A stretch of 64,000 nt of DNA. Source: CAVPDE01 sp963702565. Lineage in GTDB: Bacteria > Desulfobacterota > DSM-4660 > Desulfatiglandales > HGW-15. Within the stretch, counting starts at the first letter, position 1; every line of letters starts with the position of its first letter. This document shows, piece after piece, positions 36,248 through 44,220 of the stretch. The translations under genes were made by a program, and so were the position numbers. The notes beneath the pieces are model-generated. The model ran no database searches. It saw only the letters and a program-made list of their open reading frames with translations, and had not been told where the DNA came from. The DNA lies in the NCBI GenBank assembly GCA_963702565.1, contig CAVPDE010000005.1:130011-194010 (forward strand). The letters run 5' to 3'.

Positions 36248-37249
36248 TTGATCAAGCTCATTCGTGTCGTGGTTCCCCTTCTTCTTTTGCTGGGATTTTC
36301 CGCCATGTCCTTCGCTGCGGAGCCCCTCACCATCAAGTTTGCCACGGTCGCCCCTGAAGGCTCCACGTGGATGAACACCATGAAGGTACTCGAGAAGACG
36401 ATCCGAGAAAAAACTCAGGGCCAGATCGCTTTTCGGGTGTACGCGGGCGGCGTGGCGGGTGATGAACTGGATGCGCTCAGGAAGATTCGGATCGGCCAGC
36501 TCCACTCCGCCGCCTTTTCAGGCGTGGGTTTCGGCCAGATCCTTCCCGCCGTGAGGGTGCTCGACCTGCCCTTCCTGTTCAGGAATGATAAAGAAGTCGA
36601 TCTGGTTCACAAGGAGCTGGAGGGATTCTTTGCGGAGCAGTTTCGACAGAAGGATTTTGAGCTCCTGTCCTGGGCCGAGGTGGGAAATGTCCACCTCTTT
36701 TCTCAGGAGCCCATACGCAAAGTGAGTGACCTGGCAAAGCGCAAAGTGTGGACATGGTCAGGAGATCCGATCGCGAAAGAGACCTTCTCCGCCATGGGCA
36801 ACAACCCCATTCCGCTTGCGATCACAGATGTCACCACGGCGCTGAACACGGGCATGATCGACACCGTCTACGCACCGCCCCTCGGCGCCATCGCTTTGCA
36901 GTGGAACCTCTACGTCAAGACCATGACCTCGCTCCCTCTTGCCCATTCCACGGGTGCGGTGCTCGTTTCAAAGAACTTTGCCCAGAAAATCCCGGCACAG
37001 CATTTCAAAATCATCAAAGACGAGTTCCACCTCTCCATGGAGCGCCTGACAACCGAGCTCAGAAAGCAAACGGAGGAGTCTGTCGCTTTGCTTGAAAAAG
37101 GAGGGGTCAAAATCCTCCCCATGCCCCAGGACGCAGACCTGAAGGAGTTTTACAAGGTGCACGATCAGGTCGCGCAGGCTCTGACCGGCAGTCTCTACTC
37201 AAAGGACGTTCTGGGCAAGGTGTACGAGCTCCTGAAAAAGAACCGCTGA
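36248..37249 (+). CDS. TRAP transporter solute-binding protein (DctP/TatP type)
   Basis: A 333-residue periplasmic binding protein with a signal peptide (VVVPLLLLLGFSAMSFA). The DctP fold is shown by IKFATVAPEGSTWMNTM, LPFLFRNDKEVDLVHKELEG and TALNTGMIDTVYAPPLG. It starts with TTG at 36248, chosen because AGGAGG lies about 6 bases upstream and the neighbouring ATG stops at once. The usual carboxylate-binding Arg in the K-x-R segment appears replaced by Trp (KRKVWTWSGDP, near residue 165), a feature expected of TPR-associated TRAP systems that bind hydrophobic ligands. Its stop overlaps the dctQ start by one base. Confidence 0.88.
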   Translation: MIKLIRVVVPLLLLLGFSAMSFAAEPLTIKFATVAPEGSTWMNTMKVLEKTIREKTQGQIAFRVYAGGVAGDELDALRKIRIGQLHSAAFSGVGFGQILPAVRVLDLPFLFRNDKEVDLVHKELEGFFAEQFRQKDFELLSWAEVGNVHLFSQEPIRKVSDLAKRKVWTWSGDPIAKETFSAMGNNPIPLAITDVTTALNTGMIDTVYAPPLGAIALQWNLYVKTMTSLPLAHSTGAVLVSKNFAQKIPAQHFKIIKDEFHLSMERLTTELRKQTEESVALLEKGGVKILPMPQDADLKEFYKVHDQVAQALTGSLYSKDVLGKVYELLKKNR

Positions 37250-37776
37250 TGAAGATCCTAGCCCGAATCGATATTGCCATCGCTCGTTTCGAGGGATGGC
37301 TTCTCATCCTCTTCCTGAGCCTCATGGTCTCCCTCACCTTTCTCCAGGTCCTGCTGAGGAGCCTTTTCATTTATGCTCACGTCGGATGGGCCAATGACCT
37401 CATGGGCAGCATCGACTGGGGTGAACCTTTTGTTCGGCTCCTGGTTCTCTGGGTGACCTTCTTGGGCGCCTCTCTGGTAACCGGCGAAAACAAACACATT
37501 AAGATCGACCTGCTCACCCAGATCATCCCGGCGGCATGGCTTCCCCTGCTCGACGTTCTGCTCTCTCTGGCAGGCGCCCTTGTGACGGCTCTGATGTTCA
37601 AGGCCTCCTTGTTCTATGTCGGAACGGAGATGAGCTTTGGCGGCAATCTCTTCCTGGGTATTCCTACCTGGGTCGGTCAACTGATTCTTCCGCTGGGCTT
37701 TCTGTTCATCTGTTTTCGCTTCTTGGTGAGGGCGCTTTGCTCCGCCCTCGGGATCCTGAGGAGGACGGCACCGTGA
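37249..37776 (+). CDS. TRAP transporter small permease (DctQ type)
   Basis: A 175-residue membrane protein with four spans (about residues 17-40, 57-80, 95-118, 135-160). The DctQ motif is seen in VRLLVLWVTFLGASLVTGENKHIKIDL, cited here as the stretch around residues 63-89. It pairs with the large permease to move substrate using a sodium or proton gradient. The ATG at 37249 overlaps the last base of the binding-protein gene, and its own stop overlaps the GTG start of the large permease, showing tight coupling. Confidence 0.85.
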   Translation: MKILARIDIAIARFEGWLLILFLSLMVSLTFLQVLLRSLFIYAHVGWANDLMGSIDWGEPFVRLLVLWVTFLGASLVTGENKHIKIDLLTQIIPAAWLPLLDVLLSLAGALVTALMFKASLFYVGTEMSFGGNLFLGIPTWVGQLILPLGFLFICFRFLVRALCSALGILRRTAP

Positions 37777-39044
37777 CTGCTGCGATCATTATCCTTCTCA
37801 TTCTCTTTTCTCTTTCCGGTCTCCCGATTTTTGCCGGCATCATGGCAGCTGCCATGCTGGGGCTCCATACGAGCGGAGTGGATTTTTCCGCCATTGCCAT
37901 AGAGGTCTTCCGCCTCGCCAATGCGCCTGTTCTCCTCGCTATTCCGCTGTTCACCTTTGCGGGATACCTCCTTAGCGAGGGGCATACATCGACACGTCTG
38001 GTTCGCTTTTCGAGAAGCCTTTTCGGATGGCTTCCCGGAGGGCTGGGAGTGGTGGCGCTGGTTTCCAGTTCATTCTTCACTGCGATCACAGGAGCGACAG
38101 GAGTGACCATTATTGCCCTCGGCGGTCTGCTTCTTCCTGCGCTCATCGCCGAGAAATACAAAGAGCCGTTTTCGCTCGGACTGGTCACGGCTTCAGGGAG
38201 CCTGGGGCTTCTGTTTCCGCCCAGCCTCCCCATCATTCTCTACGGCTTTGTTTCAGGCGTGAGCATTGAAAAACTTTTCCTGGCCGGTCTTCTCCCCGGG
38301 ATTCTCATTGTGGGGTCTCTGTGCCTCTTCTCCACCTTCATGGGGAGAAAATGGCAACTCGAGACTCCTCCTTTTTCGATTTCCGAATTTCTCCTTGCTC
38401 TCAAAGAAGCAGCCTGGGAACTTCCCATCCCCTTCCTGATTCTCGCAGGCATCTATTCGGGATTCTGCACGGCCACTGAAGCCGCCGCCCTGACCGTGGT
38501 CTATGTGCTCCTCCTCAAAACCGTCGTGTTCAGGGAGCTTCGCCTCTTGAGCGATGTGCCCAAGATCATGCTGTCGAGCATGAAGATGGTGGGGGGCATC
38601 ATGATCGTGCTCGGAGCTGCGCTGGGTTTCACCAATTATCTTGTGGACGCCTTTGTTCCGATGAAGCTCTTCGAATTCCTGAAGGGGATGATCGAGAGCA
38701 AGATCGCTTTTCTTCTGGTCCTGAACCTTTTCCTGCTGCTCGTGGGCTGCATGATGGATATTTTCAGCGCCATTCTCGTGGTGGTGCCTCTGATCATACC
38801 TCTCGCTGAAAAATTCCAGGTGGACCCCGTGCACCTCGGGGTAATTTTCCTGGCCAACCTCGGCATCGGCTACAACACGCCGCCCATCGGCCTCAATCTT
38901 TTCATCGCGAGCACCCGTTTCGAGCGGCCCATTGTGGACCTGTACCGGGCGACCGTGCCCTTCCTGCTCATTCTTCTTCTCACTCTCGCCCTGGTCACCT
39001 ACTGGCCCGGCCTGAGCCTGTATCTTCCAAGGCTACTCCGCTAA
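37773..39044 (+). CDS. dctM: TRAP transporter large permease (DctM type)
   Basis: A 424-residue integral membrane protein with about twelve spans. Family motifs include AIPLFTFAGYLLSEG (near residue 50), SSFFTAITGATGVTIIALG, GLVTASGSLGLLFPPSLPII and LANLGIGYNTPPIGLNLF near the C-terminus. I start it at the GTG at 37773 (VTAAIIILLILFSLSG) with GAGGAGGACGGCACC upstream; the longer frame in front lies inside dctQ. It is the last gene of the TRAP unit and is followed by a short REP-like hairpin. Confidence 0.9.
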   Translation: MTAAIIILLILFSLSGLPIFAGIMAAAMLGLHTSGVDFSAIAIEVFRLANAPVLLAIPLFTFAGYLLSEGHTSTRLVRFSRSLFGWLPGGLGVVALVSSSFFTAITGATGVTIIALGGLLLPALIAEKYKEPFSLGLVTASGSLGLLFPPSLPIILYGFVSGVSIEKLFLAGLLPGILIVGSLCLFSTFMGRKWQLETPPFSISEFLLALKEAAWELPIPFLILAGIYSGFCTATEAAALTVVYVLLLKTVVFRELRLLSDVPKIMLSSMKMVGGIMIVLGAALGFTNYLVDAFVPMKLFEFLKGMIESKIAFLLVLNLFLLLVGCMMDIFSAILVVVPLIIPLAEKFQVDPVHLGVIFLANLGIGYNTPPIGLNLFIASTRFERPIVDLYRATVPFLLILLLTLALVTYWPGLSLYLPRLLR

Positions 39045-39082
39045 AAGCGAATTCTGATGCGTCCGCAAAGAGTCCCCAAGTC

Positions 39083-39108
39083 GTCACTCCCGCCTCCGCG
39101 GGAATGAC
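39083..39108. repeat. Short REP-like hairpin
   Basis: GTCACTCCCGC and GCGGGAATGAC pair around a 4-base loop with one mismatch. This GTCATTCCCGCG-type palindrome is common in intergenic DNA of many proteobacteria. Here it follows dctM and may act as a terminator, although no T-run follows. Confidence 0.55.
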
Positions 39109-39131
39109 AGAAAAGGGTTTGTTCTCTTGAC

Positions 39132-39159
39132 TTGATTTATTTGAACCGAAGATTATATT
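39132..39159 (+). promoter_or_regulatory. Candidate promoter of the small zinc-ribbon gene
   Basis: TTGATT (39132-39137) and TATATT (39154-39159) are spaced by 16 bases, and the region is AT-rich. The gene begins 33 bases later after GGAG. Confidence 0.45.
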
Positions 39160-39191
39160 GTGCCTTAAGTTTTTCACAAGGAGAGCTCCGA

Positions 39192-39404
39192 ATGCCCATT
39201 TACGAATTTCAGTGCAGGAAATGCGGGAACACCTTTGAGCAGCTCATGTTCCCCTCGGACCCTGACGATATTGCCGTGTGCCCCACCTGTGGCGAGAATG
39301 ATACCTGCAAACTGATGTCGTCGTTCTCTTGCAGCTCCTCGGGATCGAGCGAAGGAACGAGCGCGAGTTCGCACTCTTGCGCCTCTCATGGCGGTTTTTC
39401 CTGA
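39192..39404 (+). CDS. FmdB-family small zinc-ribbon protein
   Basis: A 70-residue protein beginning MPIYEFQCRKCGNTFEQ, with CRKC at residue 8 and CPTC near 35 as the zinc ribbon. The C-terminal 25 residues are serine-rich with further cysteines (SFSCSSSGSSEG, then SCASHGGFS), as in many short FmdB proteins. The start is the ATG at 39192 with GGAG 8 bases upstream. It is followed by a 28-residue membrane peptide gene. It is shorter than the related protein at 17679 and has no matching tail. Confidence 0.8.
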   Translation: MPIYEFQCRKCGNTFEQLMFPSDPDDIAVCPTCGENDTCKLMSSFSCSSSGSSEGTSASSHSCASHGGFS

Positions 39405-39482
39405 GGTCACTGACAGCGGCCGTGCGCTGCTTGATGCTTCCCGAGTTGTTTTATGGAAAAGGAATCCACGAAGGGAAAGAAT

Positions 39483-39569
39483 ATGGGAATCTTGTGGCTT
39501 GTTCTGTTCGTTGTCGTTTGGGTGGCGCTTCAGGCTTACATTCTGCCCAAATTAGGAATTTCAACCTGA
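39483..39569 (+). CDS. Very small membrane protein (28 residues)
   Basis: MGILWLVLFVVVWVALQAYI, then LPKLGIST: one hydrophobic helix with a short polar end. GAAGGGAAAGAAT is a fair ribosome binding site. An in-frame ATG ten codons earlier (39453) would add a charged head (EKESTKGKN) but has no ribosome binding site. It lies 78 bases after the zinc-ribbon gene on the same strand. No family is known to me; single-helix peptides often modulate a membrane complex. Confidence 0.5.
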   Translation: MGILWLVLFVVVWVALQAYILPKLGIST

Positions 39570-39683
39570 ATGCGGAATGCTTGCCAGGTAGGCAATCGAG
39601 ATAACATAGAAACGGTTCAACAAAAGAAGTCCGACTAGAAGCGGCAATATTCCAGTACTCAACCGCTCCTTTACTCCATTCTT

Positions 39684-41327
39684 TCACGCTTCCGCTCTGC
39701 GCTTTTCCTCGTCCCGGATTTCGCGGCGCAGGAGTTTTCCGACCTTTGATTTGGGGAGCATGTCCCTGAATTCGATGTACTGAGGGATCTTGTAGGCAAC
39801 AAGATTTTTGCGGCACCACTTGATCAGATCATATCCCGTGATTCCTTTGATGTCTTCCTTCAGAACCACATAGGCTTTGATCCTCTCGCCCACCTTCTCA
39901 TCCGGCACACCGACCACGCAGGCTCCCACCACTGCCGGGTGTTCCTGAAGAACGGCTTCGATCTCCGAGGCCGAGACCCTGTAGCCCTTGTGCTTGATCG
40001 TGTCCACGGTTCTGTCCACGAAATAGATGTTTCCTTCTTCGTCCATGGACATGACATCCGCTGTTCGGTACCACTTCAGACCCTCTATTTCTATAAATGA
40101 TTCAGCTGTTTCTTCAGGTTTGTTAAGGTAACTAGTGACCATCAGATCCGAGTTCACAAGGAGCTCTCCCGGTTGGCCCAGCTTCACCGGTTCGAGAGTA
40201 TTGGGATCGACCAGCTTAATCCTTTTGCTGGGTACCTGGCGGCCCACACTCTTGGGTGGATTGGTCACGGCGGCAGGGCACATGGCAACACCACCGCATG
40301 TCTCCGTAGCCCCATATCCTTGATAGATCATTTTGCCGAACTTTTCCTGCCAGCGCTTCCCCACTTCTACAGGCAAAACGTCTCCCGCACTGTACCAGTA
40401 AACCACCGAGCTCAAATCGTAGTGGTCAACCCTGACGTGCTCCAGCATCATTCTGTAAAGAGTCGGCACGCCGATCATGGTGGTTGCCTTGAATCGTTCG
40501 ATGGATTCGAATGTAGCGTCCACATTGACCTTCGGCTGCAGTAGCAGGGTGCCCCCTACAAAAAGAGTGGCGAGGCTGCACGTCTGGCCAAGGATGTGGA
40601 ACAGGGGCGCATTGCCGAAAATGATGTTCTGTTCGACAGGAACCAGGGGTTCGCTCACCGTGATCTGCTCGGCCATGGACACAAGGAAGAGATCGTGGGC
40701 AAAGGGGACCCCTTTTGGGAACTTCGTTGTCCCGCCCGTGTAAAGGATCTCGCATCGGGCCCGGCTCTCCCGTTTGAGCGCAGGCAGGTTCCTCCCCTCC
40801 CCTTTGTATTTCTCAAGCAGCGTCCTGAGAGAATAGGTGTTGTCCTGAAGAGCGATCTTGCCTTTGGGGACCACATCGAAGAGGTAACCGAAGGAACGTT
40901 TCCACCAAGGCAGAAGGTCGGCCATCCGGGTGACGATCACTGTTTTGATCTTGGTCTCAGGCAGAACCCTCTTCACGTATCCGAAGTTGGTGTCAGCGCA
41001 GATGATGGCTTCCGCCTCGCTGTCGTTCGCAATGTACCTGAGATCATGAGGTGTGTAGATGGGCGTGATGGGAACCGCCACTGCCCCTGCCCGCTGGATG
41101 CCGAGCCATGTGACCACCCACTGGAGAGTATTCGGGATGTAAAGCATGACCCTCTGGCCCGGGCCCACACCAAGGCCGGCAAGGGCTGCTGCGAACCGTT
41201 CGGCCAGGTTCTTGACTTCAAGATAGGAGTAGCGAGTCCCGAGATAGATGACCGCCGGATGATCGCCTCGTCTCTGAGCCGTCTCTTCAAACGCAGCATA
41301 AATGTTGTATTCTGTGGCTTGGTTCAT
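39684..41327 (-). CDS. AMP-forming acyl-CoA synthetase (1)
   Basis: Activates a carboxylic acid to its CoA thioester through an acyl-adenylate. The 547 residues have the adenylate motifs: phosphate loop YTGGTTKFPKGVPF (near residue 195), YQGYGATETCGG (near 330), WYRTADVMSMDEEGNIYFVDR (near 425, split here as TADVMSMDEEG and YFVDRTVDTIKHKGYRVS) and the catalytic Lys in PKSKVGKLLRRE near the C-terminus. It resembles long-chain or aromatic acid ligases; the substrate is not readable. It follows the first Liv transporter set on the same strand, separated by a repeat, so it may activate what that transporter imports. Confidence 0.85.
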   Translation of the reverse strand: MNQATEYNIYAAFEETAQRRGDHPAVIYLGTRYSYLEVKNLAERFAAALAGLGVGPGQRVMLYIPNTLQWVVTWLGIQRAGAVAVPITPIYTPHDLRYIANDSEAEAIICADTNFGYVKRVLPETKIKTVIVTRMADLLPWWKRSFGYLFDVVPKGKIALQDNTYSLRTLLEKYKGEGRNLPALKRESRARCEILYTGGTTKFPKGVPFAHDLFLVSMAEQITVSEPLVPVEQNIIFGNAPLFHILGQTCSLATLFVGGTLLLQPKVNVDATFESIERFKATTMIGVPTLYRMMLEHVRVDHYDLSSVVYWYSAGDVLPVEVGKRWQEKFGKMIYQGYGATETCGGVAMCPAAVTNPPKSVGRQVPSKRIKLVDPNTLEPVKLGQPGELLVNSDLMVTSYLNKPEETAESFIEIEGLKWYRTADVMSMDEEGNIYFVDRTVDTIKHKGYRVSASEIEAVLQEHPAVVGACVVGVPDEKVGERIKAYVVLKEDIKGITGYDLIKWCRKNLVAYKIPQYIEFRDMLPKSKVGKLLRREIRDEEKRRAEA

Positions 41328-41351
41328 TCAGCACTCAACCTGCGGGAAAAT

Positions 41352-41433
41352 GGGACACAGATTTGCACAGATATACACAGTCGGGTTTCTTGTGTCTCTT
41401 TAATCCATCAAATCTGTGTTCATCTGTGTCCTA
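41352..41433. repeat. Word-repeat hairpin, GACACAGATTTGCACAGAT family, copy 1
   Basis: The left arm GGGACACAGATTTGCACAG continues with ATATACACAG. The right arm CAAATCTGTGTTCATCTGTG continues TCC. It lies between the first livF-type gene and the CoA ligase. The second copy is at 42208. Confidence 0.65.
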
Positions 41434-41443
41434 TTTGGTCGTC

Positions 41444-42190
41444 TCACACCCCGAAGTACGCCGCCTTGATCTCGGGATTGTCCATCAGTTCTTTGCCTGT
41501 CCCGCTCAGCGTCAGCATGCCGTTCTCTATCACGTATCCCCTGTGAATGATCGGGAGCACGGGTCTTGCGAATTGCTCGGTCATGAGAACCGTGATCCCT
41601 GAGTCCTTCTTGAGGTTACAGATGGCGTTCACGAGCGTTTTTTGCATCATGGGACTCAGACCCAGAAGCGGTTCGTCCAGAAGCAGCAGTTCCGGCTTGA
41701 CCACCAGGCTCATGCCGATGGCGAGCATCTGCTGCTCACCGCCGCTCAAAAACCCTGCCTTTCGGGTCCTCAGGTGGACCAGGGCAGGAAACAGCTTGAA
41801 CACATACTCCATTGCCTCATGAATGTGGGGTTTCTTCCGAAGATAGCCGGCGATCCTGAGGTTCTCCACCACGCTGCTTTCCGGGAAAACCGGGTGTCTT
41901 TCTCTTGAAAGGACGATGCCCTTTTTCACTCGGTCGCTCGGGCTGGTCTCTGTGACGTCTTCTCCCTTGTAGACGATCTTTCCGTAAATGGTGATCCGCT
42001 CTCCTCCCCTCCGCTTCTCTTTCGTGCGCATGTCAATGATCAGGCCGGAGAGGGTATTCATCAGGGTGGTCTTGCCGGCGCTGTTGGAACCGATGACGCC
42101 CACGATCTCGCCCTCTTCGACTTTCATGCTGAAGTCATTGAGGGCCAGTGCGTTTTCAAAAAAGACCATGAGGTTCTGAACATCAAGCAT
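41444..42190 (-). CDS. livF: Branched-chain-type ABC transporter ATPase LivF (system 1)
   Basis: A 248-residue ATPase: Walker A IGSNSAGKTT (near residue 36), signature FLSGGEQQML (near 148), Walker B PELLLLDEPLLGLSP (near 168) and the C-terminal AAYFGV typical of LivF. It energises uptake together with the LivG-type ATPase. The ATG at 42190 begins MLDVQNLMVFFENA; eight earlier in-frame codons are not conserved. It is the last transporter gene of system 1, 95 bases after livG, the gap being a repeat. Confidence 0.88.
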   Translation of the reverse strand: MLDVQNLMVFFENALALNDFSMKVEEGEIVGVIGSNSAGKTTLMNTLSGLIIDMRTKEKRRGGERITIYGKIVYKGEDVTETSPSDRVKKGIVLSRERHPVFPESSVVENLRIAGYLRKKPHIHEAMEYVFKLFPALVHLRTRKAGFLSGGEQQMLAIGMSLVVKPELLLLDEPLLGLSPMMQKTLVNAICNLKKDSGITVLMTEQFARPVLPIIHRGYVIENGMLTLSGTGKELMDNPEIKAAYFGV

Positions 42191-42207
42191 AGCTAACACC
42201 AAGAAAT

Positions 42208-42285
42208 TGGACACAGATGAACACAGATTTGCACTGATGGTTATTTCTTTATTAATCCATTAAATCTGTGTCCATCTGTGTCCCC
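42208..42285. repeat. Word-repeat hairpin, GACACAGATTTGCACAGAT family, copy 2
   Basis: The left arm GGACACAGATGAACACAGAT continues TTGCACTGATGG. The right arm TTAAATCTGTGTCCATCTGT continues GTCCCC. It fills the gap between livG and livF of system 1, so it would be transcribed with them. Confidence 0.65.
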
Positions 42286-43038
42286 TTATTCCTCCGAGCC
42301 GAGATAAGCTTTCTTCACCTCGTCGCTCTCCATGACCTCCTTGGCGGATCCCTCCGCAATCTTACGGCCGTAGTTGAGCACCATCAGCCGGCTGGCGATT
42401 CTGAAGAGTTCCTTCAGCCGGTGCTCGATCATGATGATGGTCTTGCCTTCCAGCAGGAGTTTCTCGATGATGGGCACAATGCTGGCCACTTCCGCAAGGC
42501 TAAGCCCGGAAAAGAGCTCGTCCAGGATCATGAGTTCCGGCTGAAGCGCAATGGCCTTGGCCAGCTCCAACCGTTTGAGGTAGCCTTGGGGAAGGACACT
42601 GGCCACCTTGTAGGCAACCTGGGCATCCCTTTCAAACCCGACTTCTTCGAGAAGATCCAGGGCCACGGCATTGCGGTCCCCGTATTTCCCTCCGGCAAGG
42701 GCTTTCACCCTGGGAGAGTAGAGAGGGATGATCATGTTCTTGAAGGCGGGCAATTGATAAAAGGGTTTCACCATCTGAAAGGTTCTCGCGACGCCGAGAC
42801 GCACGATTTTATAAGGCGCCCAGCTCGTGATATCCTGTCCTTTAAAGAGGACCTTCCCCCCGCTGGCTCTCACGAACCCTGTGATGAGATTGACCGTTGT
42901 GGTTTTGCCGGACCCGTTCGGGCCGATGATGCCGAGAAGATCGCCTTTGTTCAGATCAAAGCTCACCCGGTTGACGGCCTGAACCCCGCCAAAGGCCTTT
43001 GTGAGATCCGTGACACGCAACAGGGGGGTTTCGCTCAT
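42286..43038 (-). CDS. livG: Branched-chain-type ABC transporter ATPase LivG (system 1)
   Basis: A 250-residue ATPase with Walker A GPNGSGKTTTVNLITG (near residue 38), a degenerate signature VLPQGYLKRLELAKA (near 150, in place of LSGGQ), Walker B PELMILDELFSGLS (near 172) and MIEHRLKEL with the switch His. The Gln-Gly-Tyr signature is a variant seen in LivG proteins. Its ATG overlaps the livM stop (ATGA), so the subunits are translated together. The substrate class is amides, amino acids or small organic acids. Confidence 0.87.
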   Translation of the reverse strand: MSETPLLRVTDLTKAFGGVQAVNRVSFDLNKGDLLGIIGPNGSGKTTTVNLITGFVRASGGKVLFKGQDITSWAPYKIVRLGVARTFQMVKPFYQLPAFKNMIIPLYSPRVKALAGGKYGDRNAVALDLLEEVGFERDAQVAYKVASVLPQGYLKRLELAKAIALQPELMILDELFSGLSLAEVASIVPIIEKLLLEGKTIIMIEHRLKELFRIASRLMVLNYGRKIAEGSAKEVMESDEVKKAYLGSEE

Positions 43039-44039
43039 TGATCCACCTCGACCCAGCGCTCGAACTGGTGGTATTTCCGCGAAACAAAGTGAAAGATCCC
43101 CTCAGGGAGCCCCACAACAAAAATGACCAGGAACATGCCGTAGAAGACGATTCTCAGTCCCCCCAGCGCTCGAAGCGCTTCCGAAAGAGGGACGAGGATG
43201 AAGGCCCCAAGCGTGGCCCCTGCAAAGGTGCCTGCACCTCCCACCATGGCGGCGGCAATAGGGAGGATCGAATAGTCGAGCGCAAACACAGGCATGCCCA
43301 CGAACCGGTAGACATGGGTCATCATGGCCCCTGCAAAGGCGCCCACCGCGCTCGCAATGAAGAGGGCCTGGATTTTGAACCAGTAGATGTTGATTCCCGC
43401 ATTCATGACCGAGCGGTCGTTGTCTTTAATGCCTTTGAGGACCAGACCGTAATCGGAGGTCATGAGGCGCCTGAAGCCGAACAAAGCGGCCAGGAGAGCG
43501 CCAAGGAGGATATAGAGCTCCAGCCACTTGGATGGAAGAGCCGTGAGCCCGCTGATTCCCTCGGTGCCTCCGAAAATCTTGGTCGCTTCAATCACCCGCT
43601 CCAGCATGAGAGGGATGATCAAGGTGACCATGGCGAAGTAAACACCGCGGAGCCTCAGCACGGGCAAAAGCAGAAGCGTGCAGATAGCGCCTCCCAGGAC
43701 CGCGGCAATGGGGATCGTTATGAAGGGGCTCATCCCGAAGTAATGGTTGAGAATTGCAGAGCAGTAAGCGCCCATCCCAAAAAAGAGCGCCTGACCGAGA
43801 GAGACCATGCTGCTCTGGGCCAAGATATCCCAGCTGATGGCGAGCAAGGCAAAGACGGCCACGGAGAGCAGAACTCTCTGCCAGTAATCTCCCAGAACCA
43901 GGGGGAGAACAACAAAACCGATGATGGGAAGGAGCCTGGGCGCAGAAAGATAGAACATCTCCCGCCAGGAACAGAGAGCAAAAATGTCCTCAGACCTGAC
44001 TTTGATGCCCCGATCAATTCTTTCTTTCCGTTGCTTCAC
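43035..44039 (-). CDS. livM: Branched-chain-type ABC transporter permease LivM (system 1)
   Basis: A 334-residue permease with nine to ten spans. It has the LivM family pattern SWDILAQSSMVSLGQALFFG (near residue 75), LPVLRLRGVYFAMVTLIIP (near 135) and MVGGAGTFAGATLGAFILVP (near 265, the EAA-like loop). It forms the membrane channel with LivH. The N-terminal 25 residues are charged and not conserved, so the true start may be slightly later. It lies downstream of livH with a repeat in the 180-base gap. Confidence 0.87.
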   Translation of the reverse strand: MKQRKERIDRGIKVRSEDIFALCSWREMFYLSAPRLLPIIGFVVLPLVLGDYWQRVLLSVAVFALLAISWDILAQSSMVSLGQALFFGMGAYCSAILNHYFGMSPFITIPIAAVLGGAICTLLLLPVLRLRGVYFAMVTLIIPLMLERVIEATKIFGGTEGISGLTALPSKWLELYILLGALLAALFGFRRLMTSDYGLVLKGIKDNDRSVMNAGINIYWFKIQALFIASAVGAFAGAMMTHVYRFVGMPVFALDYSILPIAAAMVGGAGTFAGATLGAFILVPLSEALRALGGLRIVFYGMFLVIFVVGLPEGIFHFVSRKYHQFERWVEVDQ

Positions 44040-44093
44040 TTGACTCCTTCACCCCCCTCTCTTTGGCGAATGCAGTCGCCTCAAACAAACAAA

Positions 44094-44212
44094 GAGAATA
44101 TCGAATGACGAACAAGGAATGTCGAATGACGAAGGTTAATTCACCGTTGTTCGCTCACGCTCTTCAGTTCCCTTCGACCTTCGTTATTCTGCGGTTCGAT
44201 ATTCTGCATTCG
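44094..44212. repeat. Word-repeat hairpin, ATATCGAATGACGAA family, copy 3
   Basis: The left arm AGAATATCGAATGACGAACA continues AGGAATGTCGAATGACGAAGG. The right arm CTTCGACCTTCGTTATTCTG continues CGGTTCGATATTCTGCATTCG. The family is shared with 32707 and 35233. It lies between livH and livM of system 1. Confidence 0.65.
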
Positions 44213-44220
44213 TTTTTTCC

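Noticed and set aside
39453..39482. Earlier start of the small membrane peptide
   Set aside because: It is in frame but has no ribosome binding site, while the later ATG has GAAGGGAAAG in front.
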